From positions 49,227-113,226 of the forward strand of contig DATJNA010000136.1 of the NCBI GenBank assembly GCA_035508435.1: a DNA stretch of 64,000 bases, read 5' to 3'. The stretch's first letter is position 1; the number at the start of each line of letters is the position of its first letter. Shown here one piece after another: positions 44,489 to 51,902 of the stretch. Below the pieces are notes generated by a model. The model was not told the DNA's origin and did not search any database. It worked only from the letters and a program-made list of their open reading frames with translations. Made by a program: the position numbers and the translations under genes. The DNA is from JASHVB01 sp035508435. Its GTDB lineage: Bacteria; Pseudomonadota; Alphaproteobacteria; Acetobacterales; Acetobacteraceae.

Positions 44489-45529
44489 ATGACCACCCCC
44501 TTGCTCGAACTTCGCAACGTCACCAAGACCTTCGCGAGCGGTGTGCTGGGGCGGGAGCGCAACGTCGCCCTGGAACGTTTTTCCTTCGCCATCGATCCCG
44601 ATCATCCGCGCGTGACGGCGGTGGTGGGCGAGAGCGGCAGTGGCAAAACCACACTGGCGCGGCTATTGCTCGGCCTGATCCCGCCAACCACCGGCCAGGT
44701 GCGTTACAAGGGCCAGGACCTGCACGGTCTGAATGCCGCCGGCCGCCAGGATTTCCGCCACCACGTGCAGGCGATCTTCCAGGATCCGTACGAGGTGTAC
44801 AACCCGTTCTATCGGGTGGACCACGTGTTGACGACGCCGGTGCGCAAGTTCCGCCTGGCGCATTCAAAATCCGAGGCAAATGCCCGCATCGAGGCGGCCC
44901 TGCGTGCCGTCGGCCTGCAACCGGGCGAGATTCTCGGCCGCTACCCGCACCAGCTTTCCGGCGGCCAACGCCAGCGCATCATGGTCGCACGCGCGCTGCT
45001 GCTGCGGCCGCGCCTGATCGTCGCGGACGAACCCGTTTCGATGGTGGATGCCTCGCTGCGCGCCACCATCCTCGGCAGCCTGCGCAAGCTGCACGAGGAA
45101 CTCGGCATTTCCATCCTCTACATCACACACGACCTGGCGACCGCGTATCAGGTCGCCGACAGCATTCTGGTGCTGTACCGCGCCACCGTCGCCGAAGCCG
45201 GCGATGTCGAGCTGGTGGTGCAATCACCGCAGCATCCCTACACGCAATTGCTGATCGGCTCGATCCCGCGCGTCAGCACGGTGCGCGATTGGACGACCGA
45301 GCCGGTCCAGGGTGAGCGCGACCGCATCGCGACCGGCTGCCGCTTTGCCGACCGTTGCCCTTCGGTCATGCCGCGCTGTCGCACCGCCGCGCCGCCCCTG
45401 TTCCAAACCGCACCGAACCGCGCCGCGGCGTGTTTCCGCTACGACAGCGCCCAGGCGCTGCCCGAGGGAGAAGTCGAATCTGTGTTGTCGCCCGCCGGAA
45501 TCAAGCACCCTCACGTGCCCGCGGCCTGA
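44489..45529 (+). CDS. ABC transporter ATPase, DppF/OppF type
   Basis: This 346-residue ATPase shows Walker A GESGSGKTT, signature LSGGQRQRIMVARAL, Walker B LIVADEPVSMVDASLR, the H-loop THDLATAY, and a C-terminal GCRFADRCPSVMPRC cysteine motif. The Q-loop FQDPYEVYNPF is of DppF type. I start at the ATG at 44489, where the ABC domain begins; the frame is open 69 bases further up, inside the preceding gene. It completes the five-gene importer and converges on the sugar-importer operon 34 bases later. Confidence 0.95.
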   Translation: MTTPLLELRNVTKTFASGVLGRERNVALERFSFAIDPDHPRVTAVVGESGSGKTTLARLLLGLIPPTTGQVRYKGQDLHGLNAAGRQDFRHHVQAIFQDPYEVYNPFYRVDHVLTTPVRKFRLAHSKSEANARIEAALRAVGLQPGEILGRYPHQLSGGQRQRIMVARALLLRPRLIVADEPVSMVDASLRATILGSLRKLHEELGISILYITHDLATAYQVADSILVLYRATVAEAGDVELVVQSPQHPYTQLLIGSIPRVSTVRDWTTEPVQGERDRIATGCRFADRCPSVMPRCRTAAPPLFQTAPNRAAACFRYDSAQALPEGEVESVLSPAGIKHPHVPAA

Positions 45530-45563
45530 TCGCAAGACGCCCTCGCCCCGGCCATGGCGACGA

Positions 45564-46391
45564 CTACCGAATCCCCACGCGCAGGAAACTCTGCACGAAC
45601 TGCCTCTGGAAAATCACAAACGCCCCGAGCAATGGCGCGCTGCTCAGCAGCGTCGCGGCGGTGACCAGCGACCACTGCACGCCTTGCTCCGGCGTGGCGA
45701 AAATTTCCAGGCCCACGGTCAACGGCCGCGTCGATACCGAATCGCTGATCACCAGCGGCCAGAGGAAGTCGTTCCAGTGATACGCGATCGAGGTCAGCGC
45801 GAATGCCACATAGGTGCTGCGGCTCAGCGGCACGTAGACCTTCCATAGCCGCCCTAACAGAGAACACCCCTCCAGCCGCGCGGCATCGTCCAGCTCGGTC
45901 GGGATGGTGCGGAAATTCTGCCGCAGCAGGAAGATGCCCAGCGCCGAGCCGAGATAGGGAATCCCCATCGCCGGAATCGTGTTGGCAAGGCCGAGCCAGC
46001 TTATCTCCCGGTAATTCCAAACCAGCAGAATGCTCGGCGATATCATCAGTTGCAGCAGCAGCGCCGAGAACAACGCGTCGCGGCCGAAGAAGTCGAGGCG
46101 GGCGAAGGCGAAGGCGGCGAGGGTGCCCAGCACGCACTGGCCGACGACGGTGAAGGTGACCAGCAGCACCGTATTCAGGAAATAACGCGCGAACGGCGCG
46201 GCGTGCCACGCCTGCGTGAAATTGCTCAGCGTCAGCGGTGAGCGCAATTCGAATTCCGTCGCATACAGCGGTGGATGCACCGCGGCCCACACCGCGTAGA
46301 GCAATGGCAGCGCCCACAGCAGCCCGAACAACCACATCGCGGGGGTCGCGGCCAGATGGCGCTGTCGTGCGGGGGTGGTGCCGCTTCTCAT
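45564..46391 (-). CDS. Sugar-type ABC transporter permease, UgpE/MalG-like
   Basis: This 275-residue CUT1-type permease has six membrane segments and the EAA loop ELDDAARLEGCSLLGRLWKVYVPLSRS (in parts; EAA core DDAARLEGCS). The C-terminus has QRQFVQSFLRVGIR. It follows its partner permease with a 4-base overlap (ATGA). The substrate may be a sugar or glycerol-3-phosphate and cannot be distinguished here. Confidence 0.92.
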   Translation of the reverse strand: MRSGTTPARQRHLAATPAMWLFGLLWALPLLYAVWAAVHPPLYATEFELRSPLTLSNFTQAWHAAPFARYFLNTVLLVTFTVVGQCVLGTLAAFAFARLDFFGRDALFSALLLQLMISPSILLVWNYREISWLGLANTIPAMGIPYLGSALGIFLLRQNFRTIPTELDDAARLEGCSLLGRLWKVYVPLSRSTYVAFALTSIAYHWNDFLWPLVISDSVSTRPLTVGLEIFATPEQGVQWSLVTAATLLSSAPLLGAFVIFQRQFVQSFLRVGIR

Positions 46392-47278
46392 CGGTAGTGC
46401 ACCCGCCGGCCGAACACGGCGAACATTGCCGCCGCGACCGCGCCCAGGATCAGCACCAGGATCACCGTCGCCGCAGCGGCGGTGTCCAGGTCCCAGTCGC
46501 GGAATCCGGCCTGATAAACGTAGTACAACAACAGCGAGGATGCGTTGTTCGGGCCGCCCTGCGTCATCTCCACCACATGGTCCACCACGCAGAACGCGTT
46601 GATCGCCGCGGTGACCATCACGAACAAGGTGGTCGGGCCGAGCAATGGCAGCGTGACGCGGCGGAAGAAATAGAAGCGGGAAACGCCTTCCAGTGCCCCC
46701 GCCTCGCGCAGCACCGGCGGGATGTTCTGTAGCGCGGCGAGATAGAAGATCATGAAAAAGCCGGCCTGTTTCCAGATCGCCACCGCCATCATCGCCGGCA
46801 ACGCGGTTGCCGTGTCGCCGAGCCAGTTGATGTCGCCGATACCGACGAAGCGGGTCAGCCGGTCCACCAGGCCGTATTGCGGAATATAAAAGAACAGCCA
46901 GATGGCGCCGACGGCGATCATCGGCAGCATGGTGGGGAGAAAGAAGCAGAGACGCAGAGTGGCGCGGCCGGGAATCGCGGCGTTCACCCCCAGCGCCATC
47001 AGCAGCGCCAGCATCACCGAGGCAGGAACGGTGACCGCCGCATAGATCACGTTATTCAGCAAACTGGTGCGAAAACCCGGGTCCGACAGCAGGTCGCGAT
47101 AGTTGTCCAGGCCGACGAATCCGCCGCCATGTCCCGCGATCGGCGACGCGTACAAACTGCTTGCCAGCGTGGCGAGCAATGGCACGTTGGTAAAGGCGAA
47201 GATGAACAACGCGGCGGGCAGCACCAGCAGCCAGGCCGCCGCACGTTGCTCTTCGCCCGCGCGGGTCATCACGGGCAT
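46388..47278 (-). CDS. Sugar-type ABC transporter permease, UgpA/MalF-like
   Basis: This 296-residue CUT1 permease has six predicted helices. Near the start is LLVLPAALFIFAFTNVPLLATLASSLY, and the EAA loop reads LREAGALEGVSRFYFFRRVTLPLLGPT (each in parts). It lies 7 bases below the binding-protein stop and overlaps the second permease. The N-terminus (EEQRAAAWLL) is cytoplasmic. Operon order is binding protein, UgpA-like, UgpE-like; no ATPase gene follows. Confidence 0.92.
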   Translation of the reverse strand: MPVMTRAGEEQRAAAWLLVLPAALFIFAFTNVPLLATLASSLYASPIAGHGGGFVGLDNYRDLLSDPGFRTSLLNNVIYAAVTVPASVMLALLMALGVNAAIPGRATLRLCFFLPTMLPMIAVGAIWLFFYIPQYGLVDRLTRFVGIGDINWLGDTATALPAMMAVAIWKQAGFFMIFYLAALQNIPPVLREAGALEGVSRFYFFRRVTLPLLGPTTLFVMVTAAINAFCVVDHVVEMTQGGPNNASSLLLYYVYQAGFRDWDLDTAAAATVILVLILGAVAAAMFAVFGRRVHYR

Positions 47279-47285
47279 CCGATGA

Positions 47286-48587
47286 TCAGGCGTGCTGGTA
47301 GCGGCCCAGGACGGTCTCGGCTTCCAGTTGCGCCGCCTTCAGCGCGGCGGAGGGCGTTTCATTGCCCGAGAGTGCCGCGGCGATGTGGTTTTCCAGCACC
47401 GTCTGCACGCGCGCATCCTGGAAGGTGGAAAGCTCGCCATGCGCGAACGGCAGGAAGGATTTCGGCCGCGCGGCAGCGGGGTTCTTTTCAATATAGGTCT
47501 TCATCGCCGGCGTATCGAACGCGGGCTGTGTGACGCAGACATAGCCGGTGCGGATCGACCAGTCGGCGGCGCGTTCCGGCGCCGTCAGCCATTGCGCGAA
47601 GTGCAGCGCGGCCTGGCGCTCCGCATGCGAGGCATGCTTGAAAATATAGAGATTGCCGCCGCCGACCACCGAGCCCGGATGCGGATTGCCGGCCGGCAGT
47701 GCGATGTCGAACGGGAATTTCGCATTGGCCGTGATGGTCGCCAGATTGCCGGTGCTGGTCACGACGATCGCCGCATCGCCGCGCAGGAAGCTCGGCACCA
47801 GCGTGGGCCAGGCGGACACGCCGGGTGGCGTCGCGTTATAGGTCTTCGACAGGCTCACCCAGTATTCCAGCACCTGAATGGCCTTCGGCGCATTGTAGAA
47901 CACCTTGGTGCCGGCATTGTTCATCAGGTCGAAATCGTTGCTGCCGCACAGCGCGCCGAAGGTCCAGTGGCCGTTGCTGATATCGGCGGGAAGCTGGATG
48001 CCCCACATCGGCGCATCGCCCTGCCGATTGGTGAGCTTCTGCGCGGCGATCGCCTGCGATTTCCAGTCGGTCGGATAGTGGTCCGGATCAAGCCCCGCCT
48101 TGGCGAACGCCGCCTTGTTATAGAACATCACCATGACCGAGCGCTGGAACGGCACCGACCAGGTCTTGCCGCCGACACGCGTGTTGTACATGAAGGCGGG
48201 CCAGAAGCTCGCCAGCCAGTCTTTCGCCGCCTGGTCCAAGCCGACTTCATCCAGTGGCACGATCACATCCAGCGCCTGCAAGGTGTGAATGTCGGCGGTC
48301 AGCATGATGGAGAATTGCGGACCGTTGCCGCCACGAATCGCGGTGACCGCCTTGGTCAGCGTATCCTGGTAGTTGCCGGCATAGGTCGGCTTGACCGTGA
48401 CGCCGGTCTCCTTGGCGTATTGCTCGCAGTATTCGGCGATGATGGTCGCCATCGGCGCGCTGACAGTGACCGGATAGTAGAAGCTCAGTTCGGTGACTTT
48501 CTGCGCGCGCAGGATCGCGGGGGCGGAGAGCAAGCCGGTGGCGCCGGCGGATCCCGCGAGCATCGCGCGGCGGCTGATGACGGACAT
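47286..48587 (-). CDS. Sugar-type ABC transporter substrate-binding protein, UgpB-like
   Basis: This 433-residue family-1 binding protein has a twin-arginine-like signal (SRRAMLAGSAGATGLLSAPA, cut near LRAQ). The mature part has FYYPVTVSAPMATIIAEYC, an opening shared with glycerol-3-phosphate-type proteins, and SVPFQRSVMVMFYNKAAFAKAGLDP and WLTAPERAADWSI motifs. GGGGAAC precedes the start. It is the first gene of the operon; the gap above it carries a GTCATTGCGAG palindrome. The ligand is a sugar or polyol phosphate by family, not proven. Confidence 0.92.
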   Translation of the reverse strand: MSVISRRAMLAGSAGATGLLSAPAILRAQKVTELSFYYPVTVSAPMATIIAEYCEQYAKETGVTVKPTYAGNYQDTLTKAVTAIRGGNGPQFSIMLTADIHTLQALDVIVPLDEVGLDQAAKDWLASFWPAFMYNTRVGGKTWSVPFQRSVMVMFYNKAAFAKAGLDPDHYPTDWKSQAIAAQKLTNRQGDAPMWGIQLPADISNGHWTFGALCGSNDFDLMNNAGTKVFYNAPKAIQVLEYWVSLSKTYNATPPGVSAWPTLVPSFLRGDAAIVVTSTGNLATITANAKFPFDIALPAGNPHPGSVVGGGNLYIFKHASHAERQAALHFAQWLTAPERAADWSIRTGYVCVTQPAFDTPAMKTYIEKNPAAARPKSFLPFAHGELSTFQDARVQTVLENHIAAALSGNETPSAALKAAQLEAETVLGRYQHA

Positions 48588-48633
48588 GATGTTCCCCTTG
48601 TTGTTGCTTTGCTATCGTCGTTGCCGATTGACT

Positions 48634-48735
48634 GTCATTGCGAGGAGCGGCGAGGCAATCTCGTTCACAGGCCGCTCGGACGATCTGCACGCCACCTGAC
48701 CGGGATCGCTTCGTCGCTTCGCTCCTCGCAATGAC
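48634..48735. repeat. GTCATTGCGAG palindromic element, copy 3
   Basis: The left arm starts GTCATTGCGAGGAGCGGC and includes GAGGCAATC. The right arm is GGGATCGCTTCGTCGCTTCG, then CTCCTCGCAATGAC, and a second short TTCGCAATGAC follows. It lies in the 243-base gap between glnS and the sugar-importer operon, where no gene is seen. It is the best preserved copy in the window. Confidence 0.85.
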
Positions 48736-48830
48736 GGTGACTTCGCAATGACAGCACGGCCGCGCGTTTCGCGCATGTGACGGATCGATGAAGATCGGCG
48801 CCGCCTGGCAGCATCTGTCCGCTGGCATCG

Positions 48831-50522
48831 TCAGCCGCTGCGACCGGTGGCCTGCACCTTCGCCCAGGTGTCCCGCAGCCCGACCGTGCGGTTGAACACC
48901 AGCCGGCCCGGCGCGCTGTCGGTGTCGGCGCAGAAATAGCCCTGCCGCTCGAACTGCACGGCCTCGCCCGCGGGTGCGGCTGCCAGGGCCGGTTCCACCA
49001 GGCAATCGCGCAGCACTTCCAGCGACTGCGGGTTGAGATCCGCCATCACGTCGCCATCCGCGCCCGGATCCGGCCGGGCAAACAGCGTGCTGTACAGCCG
49101 CACGTCCGCCGCCACCGCGTCGGCCGCCGCCACCCAGTGCAGTGTCGCCTGGACGCGGCGCCGGTCGGGCGAATCGCCGCCGCGCGTGGCCGGATCGTAG
49201 GTGCAGCGCAGTTCCGTCACCTCGCCCGCCGCGTTTTTCACCACCTCGCGGCAGGTGACGAAATACGCATAGCGCAGCCGCACCTCGCGCCCCGGTGCCA
49301 GGCGGAAGAACTTGCGCGGCGGGTTCTCCATGAAGTCCTCTTGCTCTACGAAGATCTCGCGCCCGAAGGTCACCGGCCGCGTGCCCGCCGAGGCGTGTTC
49401 CGGATTGTTCACCGCTTCCAGCGTTTCGGTCTGCCCCTCCGGCCAGTTCTCGATCACCAGCTTCAGCGGCCGCAGCACCGCCATGCGGCGCAGTGCCGTC
49501 TTGTTCAGCACGTCGCGCACCGCCGCTTCGTACTGCGCCAGATCCACCACGCTATAGGCGCGCGCCACGCCCACCCTTCTGACGAACTCGCGCAAGGCCG
49601 CGGGCGGCACGCCGCGCCGGCGCTGCGCCGCCAGCGTCGGCATGCGCGGATCGTCCCAGCCCGAGACGAATCCCTCCGCCACCAGCTTGGTCAGCACCCG
49701 CTTCGACAGCACGGTGTAGGCGATGTTCAGCCGCGCGAACTCGTACTGGTGCGGCCGCGACGGCACCGGCAAATGCTCGATCAGCCAGTCGTACAGCGGG
49801 CGATGATCCTCAAATTCCAGCGTGCAGATCGAGTGCGTGATGCCCTCGATCGCATCCGACTGCCCGTGTGCGAAATCGTAGGTGGGATAGATGCACCAGG
49901 CGTCGCCGGTGCGCGGATGGGTCGCGTGCAGGATCCGGTACAGCACCGGATCGCGCAGGTTGATGTTGCCGGACGCCATGTCGATTCTCGCCCGCAGCAC
50001 GCGCGCGCCGTTGGCAAACTCGCCCTGCCGCATGCGCCGGAACAAATCCAGGTTTTGTTCGATCGAGCGGTTGCGGAACGGGCTTTCCTGCCCCGGCTCG
50101 GTCAGGGTGCCGCGCATCGCGCGCATCTCTTCCGGGGTCGAATCATCGACATAGGCCTTGCCGGTGCGGATCAGATGCACCGCCCAGTCATACAATTGCT
50201 CGAAATAGTCCGACGCGTGATACAGGTGCCGGCCCCAGTCGAACCCCAGCCACCGCACATCCTGCTGGATCGAATCGATGAACTCCTGCGCTTCCTTGGT
50301 CGGGTTCGTGTCGTCGAACCGCAGGTGGCAGCGTCCGCCGAACTCCGCCGCGACGCCGAAATTCAGGCAGATCGACTTGGCGTGGCCGATATGCAGGTAG
50401 CCATTCGGTTCGGGCGGGAAACGGGTGACCACCTCGCTCACCCGGCCGGCTTCGAGATCGGCCTGGATGATGTCGCGGACGAAGTCGCGTCCGGCTTCGG
50501 TCGTCGTCTCGGTGGCCACCAT
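48831..50522 (-). CDS. glnS: Glutaminyl-tRNA synthetase
   Basis: This class I synthetase charges tRNA(Gln). The 563-residue product from the ATG at 50522 (GAGGG upstream) has the HIGH motif His44-Ile-Gly-His47 in PPEPNGYLHIGHAKS, and a KMSKS equivalent VLSKR. The GlnRS catalytic features LRFDDTNP, YPTYDFAHG and SICTLEFEDHRPLY are present, followed by the C-terminal anticodon-binding beta-barrels (EEDFMENPPRKFFRL-type region). The frame stays open upstream for 160 codons, but that stretch is antisense to the lipoprotein gene and is excluded. A GlnRS suggests direct glutaminylation in this organism. Confidence 0.97.
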   Translation of the reverse strand: MVATETTTEAGRDFVRDIIQADLEAGRVSEVVTRFPPEPNGYLHIGHAKSICLNFGVAAEFGGRCHLRFDDTNPTKEAQEFIDSIQQDVRWLGFDWGRHLYHASDYFEQLYDWAVHLIRTGKAYVDDSTPEEMRAMRGTLTEPGQESPFRNRSIEQNLDLFRRMRQGEFANGARVLRARIDMASGNINLRDPVLYRILHATHPRTGDAWCIYPTYDFAHGQSDAIEGITHSICTLEFEDHRPLYDWLIEHLPVPSRPHQYEFARLNIAYTVLSKRVLTKLVAEGFVSGWDDPRMPTLAAQRRRGVPPAALREFVRRVGVARAYSVVDLAQYEAAVRDVLNKTALRRMAVLRPLKLVIENWPEGQTETLEAVNNPEHASAGTRPVTFGREIFVEQEDFMENPPRKFFRLAPGREVRLRYAYFVTCREVVKNAAGEVTELRCTYDPATRGGDSPDRRRVQATLHWVAAADAVAADVRLYSTLFARPDPGADGDVMADLNPQSLEVLRDCLVEPALAAAPAGEAVQFERQGYFCADTDSAPGRLVFNRTVGLRDTWAKVQATGRSG

Positions 50523-50669
50523 TCCCTCGGCTCCGGGCAAAACTGCGGGGGCGCAAACTACACGCTCGGCGGAATTTGACCAGAACAGGGAAATGGCCGC
50601 ATCGCGGGCTGGTGAACGGCCGGGGCTTGCGGTAGCCTGTCCGCTTCCCCGCAACGATGGTGGAACGTC

Positions 50670-50903
50670 ATGCGCCTGACCCTTGCTGTTGCCGTCGCAT
50701 GCTTGCTCGCCGCGTGCGGCTTCGGCGGGCAGTCGAGTTCCGAGCGCGCCTTCGTCAATGGCGGCAATGTCCGCTCGGTGCAGGCGGTGCTGGACGCGCA
50801 GGCGATCCTGGTGGGCATGGATCAGGCCCGCGTCAGCGACGAGCGCGTGGCCCGCGACACCAACCGCGGCGTTCCCGAGGCGTCCCCTGCCGTCACCCGC
50901 TAG
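50670..50903 (+). CDS. Small lipoprotein
   Basis: This 77-residue protein has a lipoprotein signal: MRLTLAVAVACLLAAC with lipobox LAAC, so Cys16 would be acylated. The mature 62 residues have no known domain; composition is polar with RVSDERVARDTNRG. It is divergent from glnS across about 150 bases and codon use is normal. Function unknown. A promoter for it must lie in that gap. Confidence 0.65.
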   Translation: MRLTLAVAVACLLAACGFGGQSSSERAFVNGGNVRSVQAVLDAQAILVGMDQARVSDERVARDTNRGVPEASPAVTR

Positions 50904-50982
50904 GGCAGGTGGCGCCGCAACTCCCCGCCCGGCCGGCGCGTGGCGCAACGCCCCTCCCGCAAGCGGGCTGGTTCCTGCTGCC

Positions 50983-51513
50983 TTATTGCGCCGCCCGACC
51001 AATGCGCTTCCAGTAGATCAGCGTGCCGGTCAGCCCGCCGTGCGGCTTCAGCGCGTAGTCAGGGATCTCGCCGGTCAGGGTGAAGCCGAGCCGCTGGTAA
51101 AGTTCCCCCGCCCCGCCCTCGGTCGCGGTGTCCAGCACGAGCAATGCCCGCTGCCGCTGCACCGCCAGCGCCTCCGCCGCCTGCATCAGCAGAGTTGCCA
51201 CGCCGCGTCCCCGGTGGCTGACGCGCGTCATCAGCTTGGCGATCTCGGCGCGGTGCGGCTGGTTCGGCGCCAGGTCCAGCAACAGCGTCACCGTGGCGAC
51301 CAGCAATGCGCCATCCCACGCTCCCAGCACCACGCGCTCCCCGCGTGCCGCCGCGGCCAACGATCCCTGCCAGAACGTCTCGGCAAGCGCCGGCTCCAGC
51401 GGATGCAGGAAGCTCACCGACCCGCCATGCGCGACGGTCTCGATCAGGATCTCCGACAGCATCGCAAGAGTGCCGGCGCTTGCCGCCAGCGGGGTAATCG
51501 TGAATGCGGACAT
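50983..51513 (-). CDS. GNAT family N-acetyltransferase
   Basis: This 176-residue protein has the GNAT fold. The acetyl-CoA loop motif A is VSHRGRGVATLLMQAAEALAVQRQRALLVLDT (in parts; core RGRGVATLL), and a motif B region reads AGELYQRLGFTLTGEIPDYALKP. The start at 51513 is preferred because GNAT strand 1 begins there. Substrate is unknown; the WKRI ending is common in these enzymes. It stands alone on the minus strand. Confidence 0.9.
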   Translation of the reverse strand: MSAFTITPLAASAGTLAMLSEILIETVAHGGSVSFLHPLEPALAETFWQGSLAAAARGERVVLGAWDGALLVATVTLLLDLAPNQPHRAEIAKLMTRVSHRGRGVATLLMQAAEALAVQRQRALLVLDTATEGGAGELYQRLGFTLTGEIPDYALKPHGGLTGTLIYWKRIGRAAQ

Positions 51514-51902
51514 ATCGTCAGCTCGCGCCGGAATGCAGGGATGGGTGCAACCGAAATGATATCGCGCCGGCAGGTGCAAAGGAAATCATGGGGCAGCCAG
51601 GCACAAGGGAAACAAGGCGATCGATGCGGGTCGCGGCCGATGCGTTTTCGCGCGCCGTCGCGCGACAGACCGCGGGCCAGGACGATGCGGATGCCGAAGA
51701 TGCGGATGCCGAAGATGCGGACGCCTTGGCGTGTCGCAGAGAATGGTATAGGAAAGTTGTCTTGTCGTCAAGTTTCATGATTGAGACCGGCCCACCGCCT
51801 GACAATGCTCCGCCGCTCTCACGCTCGCCGCGCGCTTTGCCGCTCCGCTTGCCCCGCCGCCCGTCGCGCCGCTGAATCCGCAGAGCAATCCGAGGCCACG
51901 CC
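51514..51902. other. 389-base gap with a 15-bp tandem repeat (51684-51725)
   Basis: No recognisable gene lies here. GATGCGGATGCCGAA occurs at 51684 and 51699 with a third, slightly changed copy at 51714. A plus-strand open frame across the array would encode DADAEDADAEDA, but it has no ribosome site or family match, so I do not call it a gene. The final part must contain the promoter of the Aas-like fusion. Confidence 0.5.

Noticed and set aside
49137..50579. 480-codon plus-strand frame opposite glnS
   Set aside because: It lies wholly antisense to an unambiguous GlnRS.
50920..50975. Possible third copy of the GC-rich palindrome (CCCCTCCCGCAAGCGGG)
   Set aside because: Only one short arm is visible, so it could be chance in GC-rich sequence.
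51504..51875. Small plus-strand open frame with DADAED repeats
   Set aside because: Driven by a 15-bp DNA repeat, begins inside the GNAT 5' region, no ribosome site and no family.
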